This document shows, in pieces, positions 14,863 to 22,993 of a stretch of DNA of 64,000 bases (position 1 is the first letter of the stretch; each line of letters starts with the position of its first letter). Made by a program: the position numbers and the translations under genes. A model generated the notes under the pieces. The model saw only the letters and a list, made by a program, of their open reading frames with translations. It was not told where the DNA came from and ran no database searches. The stretch is from Inquilinus sp042743185 (GTDB lineage Bacteria; Pseudomonadota; Alphaproteobacteria; DSM-16000; Inquilinaceae): contig NZ_JBHYMS010000014.1 in NCBI RefSeq assembly GCF_042743185.1, positions 79,170-143,169 on the forward strand. The letters are read 5' to 3'.

Positions 14863-15756
14863 ATGCCGACCGACAGCCTGCCTTTGCCCGCCCTGCACGC
14901 CTTCGAGGCGGCGGCGCGGCATGTCAGCTTCACCCGCGCAGCGGAGGAGCTGGGGCTGACCCAGGCGGCCGTCAGCTATCACGTCAAGCGGCTGGAGGAG
15001 CGGCTGGGCGCGCCGCTGTTCGCCCGCCGCGGCCGCAGCCTGGCCCTGACCGAGGCCGGGGAGCGGCTGGCGGCCGAGGCGGTCGACGCCTTCGGCCGGC
15101 TGCGCGCCGCGGTCGGCGGCGAGACGGATGCGGCGGGCCGCACCCTGTCGATCGTGTCGGTGCCCACCTTCACCACCCATTGGCTGGCGCCGCGGCTCGG
15201 CGCCTTCCAGGCCGCGCATCCAGAGCTTGCGGTCAAGCTCGCCACCAGCACCGAACTCGGCGACAGCATCGACGGCGAGCTCGCCGCCGATATCGAGATC
15301 CGCGCCGGGCCAAGCGGCTTTCCGCCGCGCTTCATCGCCCACAGGCTGCTGGAGGTTCGCCTCGCCTGCGTGGTGGCGCCCCGACTCGCGGCCGGGCTGC
15401 GCAAACCGGCGGATGTGCTGTCGCTGCCGCTGATCGGCATGAGCATGAGCTGGGATGCCTGGTTCGAGGCCGCCGGCGTCGATGCCCCGGCGGCGCTTCG
15501 AAAGCCGGCGCCGCGCTTCGACAACCAGGCAGCCTCGGCGCAGGCCGCCGCGGGCGGGCTCGGGGCGGCCCTGGTCACGCCCGACCTCTTTGCCGAGGAC
15601 CTGGCCACCGGACGGCTGGTCGCGCCCTTCCCGCTCCTGGTCGATCGCGCCAAGGGCTACTGGCTGGTCTACGCCGCGGACCAGCGCCACCGGCCCAAGA
15701 TCCGCGCCTTCCGCGACTGGATCGTCGCAGCCGCCGCGGCCGGCCCGAGATCATAA
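14863..15756 (+). CDS. LysR-family transcriptional regulator, GcvA-like
   Basis: 297 aa. N-terminal winged helix (LPALHAFEAAARHVSFTRAAEELGLTQAAVSYHVKRLEERLG) ending in LFARRGRSLALTEAGE, then the linker helix and a periplasmic-binding-protein-like effector domain (TLSIVSVPTFTTHWLAPRLGAF). The AAVSYHVKRLE form of the recognition helix is typical of GcvA-like members. Divergent from the Rid gene, with a perfect T-N11-A palindrome in between. Its TAA overlaps the A-tract of the adk terminator of the opposite strand, so the two transcription units converge very tightly. Confidence 0.92.
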   Translation: MPTDSLPLPALHAFEAAARHVSFTRAAEELGLTQAAVSYHVKRLEERLGAPLFARRGRSLALTEAGERLAAEAVDAFGRLRAAVGGETDAAGRTLSIVSVPTFTTHWLAPRLGAFQAAHPELAVKLATSTELGDSIDGELAADIEIRAGPSGFPPRFIAHRLLEVRLACVVAPRLAAGLRKPADVLSLPLIGMSMSWDAWFEAAGVDAPAALRKPAPRFDNQAASAQAAAGGLGAALVTPDLFAEDLATGRLVAPFPLLVDRAKGYWLVYAADQRHRPKIRAFRDWIVAAAAAGPRS

Positions 15757-15778
15757 AAAAGGCGGCCCGAAGGCCGCC
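15755..15778 (-). terminator. terminator closing the spc operon after adk
   Basis: On the minus strand: 7-bp stem GGCGGCC / GGCCGCC with a TTCG loop followed by six T, 26 nt past the adk stop codon. On the plus strand there is no T tract, so it acts mainly on adk transcripts. Confidence 0.9.
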
Positions 15779-15804
15779 CTGATTGTGTGTCCCGGCCTCT
15801 TCGG

Positions 15805-16395
15805 TCAGGAGGCCGCGTCCGCCGCTTGCAGGCCGAGGATGGCCTCGATCTGCCGGGTGACCGCGTCCATGTCGGCCATGCCGTCGACCGCCTTCAGGAG
15901 CCCCTTGTCGCGGTAATAGGGGATGATCGGCGCGGTCTGCTCGCGATAGACGCCGAGGCGCTTGCGCAGCGTCTCCTCGGTGTCGTCGGAGCGCTTCTCG
16001 GCCGACTGGGCGGCGCGGTTGGCGACCCGGGCGAACAGAGCCGCCTCGTCGACCTTCATCTCGATCACCACGGCCAGCGACTTGCCGTGCCGGCCCAGCA
16101 TCTCGTCCAGCCCCTGGGCCTGGCGCACGGTGCGCGGGAAGCCGTCGAGGATGAAGCCGCGGTCGCAGTCGGGCTGCGCGATCCGCTCCGCGATCATGTC
16201 GAGCATGGTCTCGTCGGTGACCAGATCGCCGCGGTCCAGGACCTCCTTCACCTGCCGGCCCAGCGGCGTGCCGGCGGCGATCGCCGCCCGCAGCATGTCG
16301 CCGGTCGAGAGCTGCTTCAGCCCGTACCGATCCTCCAGCCGTTTCGCCTGCGTCCCCTTCCCTGCCCCGGGCGGGCCCAACAGGATCAGATTCAT
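15805..16395 (-). CDS. adk: adenylate kinase (short form)
   Basis: Interconverts ATP+AMP and 2 ADP in the cytoplasm. 196 aa. P-loop GPPGAGKGTQAKRL, AMP site QLSTGDMLR, GFILDGFPRTVRQA, and the R-rich TLRKRLGVYREQTAPII segment. The zinc-type LID insertion of long adenylate kinases is absent, as in the short alphaproteobacterial type. Its ATG overlaps the secY stop (ATGA), and it is the last gene of the ribosomal-protein run here, followed by a terminator. Confidence 0.97.
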   Translation of the reverse strand: MNLILLGPPGAGKGTQAKRLEDRYGLKQLSTGDMLRAAIAAGTPLGRQVKEVLDRGDLVTDETMLDMIAERIAQPDCDRGFILDGFPRTVRQAQGLDEMLGRHGKSLAVVIEMKVDEAALFARVANRAAQSAEKRSDDTEETLRKRLGVYREQTAPIIPYYRDKGLLKAVDGMADMDAVTRQIEAILGLQAADAAS

Positions 16396-17744
16396 CGACG
16401 GCTCCCCCGCAGCTTCGATTTCTTGATCAGCCCTTCATACTGATGGGCCAGGAGATGGGAATGGACCTGGGCCACCGTGTCCATGGTGACCGTGACGACG
16501 ATCAAGAGGCTGGTGCCGCCGAAGTAGAACGGCACCGCGTATTGCGACGTCAGGAACTCCGGCAGCAGGCAGACCACCGTCAGATAGGCGGCACCGATCA
16601 CCGTGATCCGGGTCAGCACGTAGTCGATGTAGTCGGCGGTCGACTTGCCCGGGCGGATGCCGGGGATGAAGCCGCCATACTTCTTCAGGTTGTCGGCCGT
16701 CTCCTCCGGATTGAAGACGATCGCGGTGTAGAAGAAGCAGAAGAAGATGATCAGCCCGGCATAGAGCGCCATGAACAGCGGCTGGCCATGCGCCAGCTGG
16801 CTCGCGATCCAGGACACCCAGCCGCCGGCGCCTTCCGCCTGGTTGCCGGCGAAGCCGACCAGCGTCGCCGGCAGCAGCAGCAGCGACGAGGCGAAGATCG
16901 GCGGGATCACGCCCGAGGTGTTGAGCTTGAGCGGCAGGTGCGAGCTCTCGCCGCCGAACATGCGGTTGCCGACCTGGCGCTTCGGGTACTGCACCAGCAG
17001 GCGGCGCTGCGCCCGCTCCATGTAGACGATGAAGAAGATCACCGCCACGCAGAGCACCAGCAGCACCAGGATGACGAAGGGCGACAGCGCGCCGGTGCGC
17101 CCGAGCTCGAGCATCTGCACCAGGGCGTGCGGCAGCGAGGCGACGATGCCGGTGAAGATGATCAGCGAGATGCCGTTGCCGACGCCGCGCGAGGTGATCT
17201 GCTCGCCCAGCCACATCAGGAACATGGTGCCGCCGACGATGGTGACCACCGTGGTGAAGCGGAAGTACCAGCCGGGATCCACCACCGCCGCGCCGACCGA
17301 GCCGTGCACGCTCTCGAGGCCGACCGCCAGCGCATAGGCCTGGGCCGTGGCCAGCACCACCGTGAAGTAGCGGGTGTACTGGTTGATCTTCTTGCGCCCG
17401 GCCTCGCCCTCCTTCTTCAGCGCCTCGAGCGTCGGCGACACCGCCGTCAGGAGCTGGATGATGATGGAGGCCGAGATGTACGGCATGATGTTCAGGGCGA
17501 AGATCGTCATGCGGCCCAGCGCGCCGCCGGCGAACATGTTCAGGATGCCGAGGAGACCGCCGCCCTGCTGGGTGAAGATCTCCGACAGCACGCGGGGATC
17601 GATGCCCGGAATCGGCACATAGGTGCCGATGCGGTAGATGATCAGCGCGCCAAGGGTGAACCAGATGCGCTTGCGGAGCTCCGTGGCCTTGGCGAAGGCG
17701 CCGAAGTTCAGGTTCGCAGCGAGCTGTTCTGCAGCAGATGCCAT
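16392..17744 (-). CDS. secY: preprotein translocase subunit SecY
   Basis: Channel subunit of the SecYEG translocon in the inner membrane. 450 aa with ten predicted membrane helices. Landmarks: RIWFTLGALIIYRIGTYVPIPGID at helix 1, the plug region (GGGLLGILNMFAGGAL), IMPYISASIIIQLL, GQITSRGVGNG-like loop (EQITSRGVGNGISL) and the cytoplasmic loop with FNPEETADNLKKYGGFIPGIRPG. Partner secE lies near 49.2 kb. A terminator-like hairpin ends 15 nt before its ATG, with GAGG between. Overlaps adk by 4 bp. Confidence 0.98.
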   Translation of the reverse strand: MASAAEQLAANLNFGAFAKATELRKRIWFTLGALIIYRIGTYVPIPGIDPRVLSEIFTQQGGGLLGILNMFAGGALGRMTIFALNIMPYISASIIIQLLTAVSPTLEALKKEGEAGRKKINQYTRYFTVVLATAQAYALAVGLESVHGSVGAAVVDPGWYFRFTTVVTIVGGTMFLMWLGEQITSRGVGNGISLIIFTGIVASLPHALVQMLELGRTGALSPFVILVLLVLCVAVIFFIVYMERAQRRLLVQYPKRQVGNRMFGGESSHLPLKLNTSGVIPPIFASSLLLLPATLVGFAGNQAEGAGGWVSWIASQLAHGQPLFMALYAGLIIFFCFFYTAIVFNPEETADNLKKYGGFIPGIRPGKSTADYIDYVLTRITVIGAAYLTVVCLLPEFLTSQYAVPFYFGGTSLLIVVTVTMDTVAQVHSHLLAHQYEGLIKKSKLRGSRR

Positions 17745-17759
17745 GCACGGCCTCGAATG

Positions 17760-17796
17760 AAAAAGGCGGGGACTGCGAACATGCGCGGTCCCCGCC
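17760..17796 (-). terminator. terminator-like hairpin between rplO and secY
   Basis: Minus strand: stem GGCGGGGAC / GTCCCCGCC extended by a G-T wobble and a 3-bp GCG / CGC inner helix around a 6-nt loop, followed directly by TTTTT. The T tract ends about 15 nt before the secY start codon. It looks like an intrinsic terminator or attenuator inside the spc operon. Confidence 0.75.
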
Positions 17797-17824
17797 CCTG
17801 TTTTACCCGCGTTGGACGGCGGCG

Positions 17825-18340
17825 TTAAGCCTGGGACGACGCCCCTGCGTCACTGTCGACAGCCTCGGCCGGGGCCGGGCTGGTCTGGACCACCGAGCCG
17901 CCGGCCTTCTCCACCGCCGCGACCGCAGCCGCCGAGGCGCTGTGGACGTGCAGGGTGACCTTGGCCGAGATCTCGCCCTTGGCCAGCAGACGGACGCCGT
18001 CGAGCGTCTTGGCGATCAGGCCGCCGGCGACCAGCGCCTCGGCATCGACCGGCTTGGCCGCGTCGACGCGGCCGGCCTCGATCGCCTTCTGCAGGCGGCC
18101 GAGATTGACCACGGCGTAGTTCGACCGGAACTTCTTGTTGTTGAAGCCCCGCTTCGGCAGCCGCATGTAGATCGGCATCTGGCCGCCTTCGAAGCCCTTG
18201 AGGGCGACGCCGGTACGGCTCTTCTGTCCCTTCACACCACGGCCGCCGGTCTTGCCCTTGCCGGAGCCGATGCCGCGACCGACGCGGATGCGCGACTTGC
18301 GCGCGCCCGCATTGTCGCGGAGATCGTTGAGTTTCGTCAT
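17825..18340 (-). CDS. rplO: 50S ribosomal protein L15
   Basis: 171 aa 23S rRNA-binding protein. N-terminal KLNDLRDNAGARKSRIRVGRG and GKTGGRGVKGQKSR are the L15 signature; RLPKRGFNN follows. The C-terminus has an Ala/Ser/Asp tail (APAEAVDSDAGASSQA) longer than in most L15 proteins. Placed between rpmD (26 bp upstream) and secY in classical spc order. Confidence 0.97.
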   Translation of the reverse strand: MTKLNDLRDNAGARKSRIRVGRGIGSGKGKTGGRGVKGQKSRTGVALKGFEGGQMPIYMRLPKRGFNNKKFRSNYAVVNLGRLQKAIEAGRVDAAKPVDAEALVAGGLIAKTLDGVRLLAKGEISAKVTLHVHSASAAAVAAVEKAGGSVVQTSPAPAEAVDSDAGASSQA

Positions 18341-18366
18341 GATTGCTCCTCAGGAACAGACGGGCC

Positions 18367-18558
18367 TCAGCCCGCCTGCTCGACCCGCACCAGGTGCTTG
18401 ACCTTCTCGATCATCCCGCGCACCGCCGGAGTGTCCTCCAGCTCGCGGGTGCGATGCAGCTTGTTGAGGCCGAGGCCGACCAGCGTCTGGCGCTGGTCCT
18501 GCCGGCGGCCGATCGGGCTGCCGATCTGGGTGACGATCACGGTCGACTTGTCAGCCAT
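18367..18558 (-). CDS. rpmD: 50S ribosomal protein L30
   Basis: 63 aa: VIVTQIGSPIGRRQDQRQTL and GLGLNKLHRTRELEDTP, standard L30. The ATG at 18558 (MADKST) was chosen over a longer in-frame start; it overlaps the end of rpsE by 8 bp, implying coupling. Confidence 0.96.
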   Translation of the reverse strand: MADKSTVIVTQIGSPIGRRQDQRQTLVGLGLNKLHRTRELEDTPAVRGMIEKVKHLVRVEQAG

Positions 18559-19159
18559 TCGCGGCCTCCACCACCTCGACGCCACCCTCGCGCTTGCCCG
18601 CCGGGCTGCCGATGATGTCGGCGACGCGCTTGCCGCGCCGGGCGGCGACGGCCCGCGGGCCCTCGATCGTCCGCAGCGCCTCGAAGGTCGCCTTGATCAT
18701 GTTGTGCGGGTTCGACGTGCCGATCGACTTGGCGACGACGTCCTGGACGCCCAGCGCCTCGAAGATCGCGCGCATCGGGCCGCCGGCGATGATCCCGGTG
18801 CCCTGGGTGGCGCTGCGGAGCTGGACCTTGCCGGCGCCGAAGTGACCCAGGATGTCGTGATGCAGCGTCCGGCCCTCGCGCAGGGGAACACGGATCATGC
18901 TGCGCTTCGCCTGCTCGGTCGCCTTGCGGATCGCCTCCGGCACCTCACGGGCCTTGCCCGAGCCGTAACCGACCCGACCGCGGCCGTCGCCGGTGACCAC
19001 CAGGGCGGCGAAGCCGAAGCGCCGGCCGCCCTTCACCACCTTCGCGACGCGGTTGATGTGGACGAGCTTCTCGATCAGCTCCTCACCGGCATCCCGCTCG
19101 CTCGGGCGCTTGTCGCCACGATCCCGAGGACCGCGCGAGTCTCTGCTTTCGCGTGCCAT
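18551..19159 (-). CDS. rpsE: 30S ribosomal protein S5
   Basis: 202 aa. N-terminal charged Arg/Asp-rich extension, then the double-stranded-RNA-binding S5 domain (ELIEKLVHINRVAKVVKGGRRF, VGYGSGKAREVPEAIRKA) and C-terminal domain (GTGIIAGGPMRAIFEALGV, RRGKRVADI). The position between rplR and rpmD is canonical. Confidence 0.97.
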   Translation of the reverse strand: MARESRDSRGPRDRGDKRPSERDAGEELIEKLVHINRVAKVVKGGRRFGFAALVVTGDGRGRVGYGSGKAREVPEAIRKATEQAKRSMIRVPLREGRTLHHDILGHFGAGKVQLRSATQGTGIIAGGPMRAIFEALGVQDVVAKSIGTSNPHNMIKATFEALRTIEGPRAVAARRGKRVADIIGSPAGKREGGVEVVEAANG

Positions 19160-19170
19160 ACGCGTGCTCC

Positions 19171-19536
19171 TCAGAAGTCCAGGCCGCCCTCACGGGCGGC
19201 ATCGGCTAGGGCCTTGACCCGGCCGTGATACAGGTAGTGTCCACGATCGAACACGACCTTGTCGACGCCGGCCGCCTTGGCGCGCTCCGCGAGGAGCTTG
19301 CCGACCGCGGCCGCGGCCTCGATGGTGGCGCCGGTCTTCAGCGACCCGCGCAGGTCCTTCTCGATCGACGAGGCGGCGGCAAGGGTCTTGCCGGCCTGGT
19401 CGTCGATGACCTGGGCGTAGATCTGCTTGGAGGACCGGAACACGGACAGGCGAACCCGGCCATAGCGGGCCTGGCTCAGCTTGTGGCGGAGACGCTCCTT
19501 GCGGCGCTCGCGCAGCTCGTTGGTCTTGGTGGTCAT
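19171..19536 (-). CDS. rplR: 50S ribosomal protein L18
   Basis: 121 aa 5S rRNA-binding protein: RRKERLRHKLS, RLSVFRSSKQIYAQVIDD, FDRGHYLYHGRVKALADAAREGGLDF. ATG 19536 chosen because the longer frame upstream is antisense-like and carries no L18 sequence. 11 bp from rpsE. Confidence 0.97.
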   Translation of the reverse strand: MTTKTNELRERRKERLRHKLSQARYGRVRLSVFRSSKQIYAQVIDDQAGKTLAAASSIEKDLRGSLKTGATIEAAAAVGKLLAERAKAAGVDKVVFDRGHYLYHGRVKALADAAREGGLDF

Positions 19537-19547
19537 CCCGGCCGTCC

Positions 19548-20081
19548 TTACTTCTTCTTGCCTTCTTTGCGCAGGATGGTCTCGGTCTCGTACTTGATGC
19601 CCTTGCCCTTGAAGGGCTCGGGCTTCTTGTACCCGCGGATTTCCGCGGCGACCTGACCGACGCGCTGCTTGTCGAAGCCGGTGATCGAGATGGAGGTCGG
19701 CTTCTCGCACTTGATCGCGATCCCCTCGGGGATCGCGTAGCGCACCTCATGGCTGAAGCCGAGCGTCAGCACCAGCTCCTTGCCCTGGACCGCGGCGCGG
19801 TAACCGACGCCGTTGATCTCGAGGTTGGTGGTGAAGCCCGTGCTGACCCCGACCACCATGTTGTTGATCAGGGTGCGGCTGGTGGCCCACATGGTCTGCG
19901 CCAGGCGCGACTGGCTCTTCGGCTCGACCTTGATCGCGCCGTCTTCCATCGAGACCTTGATCTCGTCGTTGACCGCGAGCTTGAGCTGGCCGAGCTTGCC
20001 CTTGACCGAGACGGCCTGGCCCGAGACCGAAGCGTCGACCCCGGCCGGCACCTTGACCGCGTGTTTGCCGATTCGTGACAT
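19548..20081 (-). CDS. rplF: 50S ribosomal protein L6
   Basis: 177 aa two-domain protein near the factor-binding site: MSRIGKHAVKVPAGVDA start, GVGYRAAVQGKELVLTLGFSH and the C-terminal RGYKKPEPFKGKGIKY signature. Between rpsH and rplR. Confidence 0.97.
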   Translation of the reverse strand: MSRIGKHAVKVPAGVDASVSGQAVSVKGKLGQLKLAVNDEIKVSMEDGAIKVEPKSQSRLAQTMWATSRTLINNMVVGVSTGFTTNLEINGVGYRAAVQGKELVLTLGFSHEVRYAIPEGIAIKCEKPTSISITGFDKQRVGQVAAEIRGYKKPEPFKGKGIKYETETILRKEGKKK

Positions 20082-20092
20082 CGCCGGTCTCC

Positions 20093-20491
20093 TCAGAACA
20101 CGCGGGCGAGGATCTCGCCGCCGACATTGGCGGCGCGGGCCTCGACATCCGACATCACGCCGCGCGGCGTCGACAGGATGGAGATGCCCAGCCCGTTGTA
20201 CACCTTCGGCAGGTCCTTGATGCCCGAGTAGACGCGGCGGCCCGGCTTCGACACGCGGTCGATGCGCTTGATCGCCGGCTGGCCCTCGGCATATTTCAGC
20301 TCGACCTTGATGGCCGCGATGCCGGTGCTGACCTCATGGGTCTCGTAGCCGCGGATGTAGCCCTCGCGCTTCAGCACGTCGAGGACGTTGGCCCGCAGCT
20401 TCGAGGCCGGGGTCTCGATCACGGCCTTGCCGGCCCGCTGGCCGTTGCGGATACGGGTGAGCAGATCGCCCAACGGATCACTCAGCGACAT
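20093..20491 (-). CDS. rpsH: 30S ribosomal protein S8
   Basis: 132 aa 16S rRNA central-domain binder: LSDPLGDLLTRIRNGQ at the start and the C-terminal GLGISILSTPRGVMSD signature. In E. coli S8 is the translational repressor of the spc operon; no equivalent site was sought here. Confidence 0.97.
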   Translation of the reverse strand: MSLSDPLGDLLTRIRNGQRAGKAVIETPASKLRANVLDVLKREGYIRGYETHEVSTGIAAIKVELKYAEGQPAIKRIDRVSKPGRRVYSGIKDLPKVYNGLGISILSTPRGVMSDVEARAANVGGEILARVF

Positions 20492-20503
20492 AATCCGTAC
20501 TCC

Positions 20504-20809
20504 TTACCAGCTCGACTTGGTCATGCCGGGGATCTGCCCGCGCGAGGCCAGCTCGCGCAGCGCGATACGGCTCAACTTGAAGCGCCGGTAGAAGGCCTTC
20601 GGGCGACCGGTCAGCTCGCACCGGTTGTGGATGCGCACCGGAGAGGAATTCCGCGGCAGCTCCGCCAGCTTCAGGCGGGCGGTGAAGCGGTCTTCCATCG
20701 GCAGGCTTTGGTCGTTGGCGATCGACTTCAGGCGCTCGCGGCGGCCGGCGAACGCCTTCGCCAGCTTCTCGCGACGCTTGTTCTTCTCGACCGAGCTCTT
20801 CTTGGCCAT
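20504..20809 (-). CDS. rpsN: 30S ribosomal protein S14 (zinc-independent form)
   Basis: 101 aa long form without CxxC zinc motifs: MAKKSSVEKNKRREKL, RCELTGRPKAFYRRFKLSRI, and GQIPGMTKSSW at the C-terminus. In spc order between rplE and rpsH. Confidence 0.97.
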   Translation of the reverse strand: MAKKSSVEKNKRREKLAKAFAGRRERLKSIANDQSLPMEDRFTARLKLAELPRNSSPVRIHNRCELTGRPKAFYRRFKLSRIALRELASRGQIPGMTKSSW

Positions 20810-20826
20810 GATCTATCCTTGCTCGT

Positions 20827-21366
20827 TCAGCTGACGAACGGGAAGTCGAAGGCCTTGAGGAGTGCACGCGCCTCCTCGTCGGTCTTCGCGCTCGTCACGA
20901 TAACGATGTCCATTCCCCGCACCGTCTCGATCTTGTCGTAGTCGATCTCGGGGAACACGATCTGCTCCTTGATGCCGAGGGCGTAGTTGCCCCGGCCGTC
21001 GAAGGACTTGGGCGACAGGCCGCGGAAGTCGCGGACCCGCGGCAGGGCGATGTTCACCAGGCGGTCCAGGAACTCGTACATCCGCTCGCGGCGCAGAGTG
21101 ACCTTGGTGCCGATCGACATGCCTTCGCGCAGCTTGTAGACCGCGATCGACTTCCGGGCCTTCGTGATCACCGGCTTCTGGCCGGAGATCAGCGTCAGCT
21201 CGGACGCGGCCGCCTGGATCTTCTTGCTGTCGGCGACGGCATCGCCGACGCCCATGTTGATGATGATCTTCTCGATCCGCGGCACCTGCAGGTCGTTCGC
21301 GTAGGCGAAGTCCTGCTTCAGCTTCGGCCGGATGACCTTGTCGTAGTGGGATTTGAGACGGGACAT
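20827..21366 (-). CDS. rplE: 50S ribosomal protein L5
   Basis: 179 aa 5S rRNA-binding protein: VPRIEKIIINMGVGDA, GQKPVITKARKSIAVYKLREG, ERMYEFLDRLVNIALPRVRDF. ATG 21366 (MSRLKSHYD) is chosen; four extra upstream residues from an in-frame start are not conserved. Confidence 0.97.
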   Translation of the reverse strand: MSRLKSHYDKVIRPKLKQDFAYANDLQVPRIEKIIINMGVGDAVADSKKIQAAASELTLISGQKPVITKARKSIAVYKLREGMSIGTKVTLRRERMYEFLDRLVNIALPRVRDFRGLSPKSFDGRGNYALGIKEQIVFPEIDYDKIETVRGMDIVIVTSAKTDEEARALLKAFDFPFVS

Positions 21367-21374
21367 GGCCACCC

Positions 21375-21692
21375 TCACCGATCAATCACTTCGCCGGAGG
21401 CCTTGGCGACCCGGACCTTGCGGCCGTCCTCGAGCGTCTTGAAGCCGACGCGGGTCGGCTGGCCGCTCTTCGGGTCGACATGCGCCACGTTCGAGACGTG
21501 CAGCGCAGCCTCCTGCTCCACGATCCCGCCCTGCGTCTTCGCGGACTGGCGGGTGTGGCGCTTCACGATGTTCACGCCGCGGACGACGACGCGGTCGTCG
21601 GCCGGACGGACCTCGATGACCTCGCCCTTCTTGCCCTTGTCACGGCCGGCGAGGACGACGACCTGGTCGCCTTTCTTGATCTTCGCAGCCAT
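21375..21692 (-). CDS. rplX: 50S ribosomal protein L24
   Basis: 105 aa assembly-initiator protein with a KOW motif (GDQVVVLAGRDKGKKGEVIEV) and VNIVKRHTRQSAKTQGGIVEQE. The ATG at 21692 shares its A with the rplN stop (TGATG). Confidence 0.97.
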   Translation of the reverse strand: MAAKIKKGDQVVVLAGRDKGKKGEVIEVRPADDRVVVRGVNIVKRHTRQSAKTQGGIVEQEAALHVSNVAHVDPKSGQPTRVGFKTLEDGRKVRVAKASGEVIDR

Positions 21693-22060
21693 CACAGCAC
21701 CTCGGGAGCCAGCGAGATGATCTTCATGAACTTCCTGGCCCGCAGCTCGCGAGTCACGGGCCCGAAGATGCGGGTGCCGACCGGCTCGCCCTGCTTGTTG
21801 ATCAGCACGGCCGCGTTGCGGTCGAACTTGATCGTCGAGCCATCCGGGCGGCGCAGTTCCTTGGCGGTCCGAACGATGACGGCGCGATGCACGTCACCCT
21901 TCTTCACGCGGCCCCGCGGAATCGCCTCCTTGATCGACACGACGATGACGTCGCCGACGGTGGCGGTCCGGCGGTGGGAACCGCCCAGCACCTTGATGCA
22001 CATCACCCGACGGGCGCCGGAATTGTCGGCGACGTCCAGATTCGTCTGCATCTGAATCAT
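21692..22060 (-). CDS. rplN: 50S ribosomal protein L14
   Basis: 122 aa: MIQMQTNLDVADNSGARRVM, ATVGDVIVVSIKEAIPRGRVKKGD and the C-terminal REL(R)ARKFMKIISLAPEVL are near-textbook L14. Confidence 0.98.
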   Translation of the reverse strand: MIQMQTNLDVADNSGARRVMCIKVLGGSHRRTATVGDVIVVSIKEAIPRGRVKKGDVHRAVIVRTAKELRRPDGSTIKFDRNAAVLINKQGEPVGTRIFGPVTRELRARKFMKIISLAPEVL

Positions 22061-22063
22061 GGT

Positions 22064-22345
22064 TTACGCTCCCGAAACAGCGGGGTCGGCCGACACGCCC
22101 AGGGCGCTGGCCTCGGTCTCGGACAGGACGAGCCAGGACTTCCGCTTGCTGATCGGCCGGGTCTCGATGATCGAGACGCGGTCGCCGACCTTGCAAACGT
22201 TGGCCTCGTCGTGGGCGAGGTACCGCTTGGTCCGCTTGATGAACTTCTTGTAGACCGGGTGCATCAGGTTGCGTTCGACGAGGACCGTGACGGTCTTGTC
22301 AGTCTTGTCGGACACAACCGTCCCGATGAGCACGCGCCGCGGCAT
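22064..22345 (-). CDS. rpsQ: 30S ribosomal protein S17
   Basis: 93 aa OB-fold rRNA binder: LIGTVVSDKTDKTVTVLVER, HPVYKKFIKRTKRYLAHDE, VGDRVSIIETRPISKRKSW. A short Ala-rich C-terminal tail is present. It starts 14 bp after rpmC. Confidence 0.97.
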   Translation of the reverse strand: MPRRVLIGTVVSDKTDKTVTVLVERNLMHPVYKKFIKRTKRYLAHDEANVCKVGDRVSIIETRPISKRKSWLVLSETEASALGVSADPAVSGA

Positions 22346-22359
22346 GGCTCACAATCCTC

Positions 22360-22566
22360 TTACTTGGCCGGCGCGGCATCCTTGCCGCGCTGGCCCATGA
22401 CGGTCTTGATGCGCGCGATGTCGCGACGCACGACGCGAACCCGCGCCGTGTTCTCGAGCTGGCCCGACGCGGCCTGGAAGCGCAGGTTGAACTGCTCCTT
22501 CTTCAGCGCGAGCAGATCGTCCTTCAGCTGGTCCGGCGTCTTGGCGCGGACGTCTTCGATATCCAT
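22360..22566 (-). CDS. rpmC: 50S ribosomal protein L29
   Basis: 68 aa helical hairpin at the exit tunnel: MDIEDVRAKTPDQLKDDL, LKKEQFNLRFQAASGQLENT, RVVRRDIARIKTVM. ATG 22566; 2 bp from the rplP stop. Confidence 0.97.
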   Translation of the reverse strand: MDIEDVRAKTPDQLKDDLLALKKEQFNLRFQAASGQLENTARVRVVRRDIARIKTVMGQRGKDAAPAK

Positions 22567-22568
22567 GG

Positions 22569-22988
22569 TCAGACCTCCTCTCCAAGGCGGGCAATGAACT
22601 TGCAGGCGATCGGCAGCTTGGCGGCGGCCAGGGCGAAGGCTTCCTTCGCCAGGTCGCCGGGCACGCCGTCGAGCTCGAACATGACGCGGCCGGGCTTGAC
22701 CTTGGCGGCCCAGAACTCCGGCGCGCCCTTGCCCGAACCCATGCGGACTTCGGCAGGCTTCGACGACACGGGCACGTCCGGGAAAATCCGGATCCAGACC
22801 CGGCCCTGACGCTTGATGTGGCGGGTGATCGCGCGGCGGGCCGCCTCGATCTGCCGCGCCGTCAGCCGGGCCGGCTCCTGCGCCTTCAGGCCGTAGGCGC
22901 CGAAGTTCAGCGTGGTGCCGCCCTTCGCAACGCCGTGGATCCGGCCCTTGTGCTGCTTGCGGTACTTGGTGCGCTTGGGACTCAGCAT
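22569..22988 (-). CDS. rplP: 50S ribosomal protein L16
   Basis: 139 aa: MLSPKRTKYRKQHKGRIHG, RQIEAARRAITRHIKRQGRV, RMGSGKGAPEFWAAKVKPGR. The conserved Arg whose equivalent is hydroxylated by YcfD in some bacteria lies in the RMGSGKG loop. Between rpsC and rpmC. Confidence 0.98.
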   Translation of the reverse strand: MLSPKRTKYRKQHKGRIHGVAKGGTTLNFGAYGLKAQEPARLTARQIEAARRAITRHIKRQGRVWIRIFPDVPVSSKPAEVRMGSGKGAPEFWAAKVKPGRVMFELDGVPGDLAKEAFALAAAKLPIACKFIARLGEEV

Positions 22989-22993
22989 GATCC

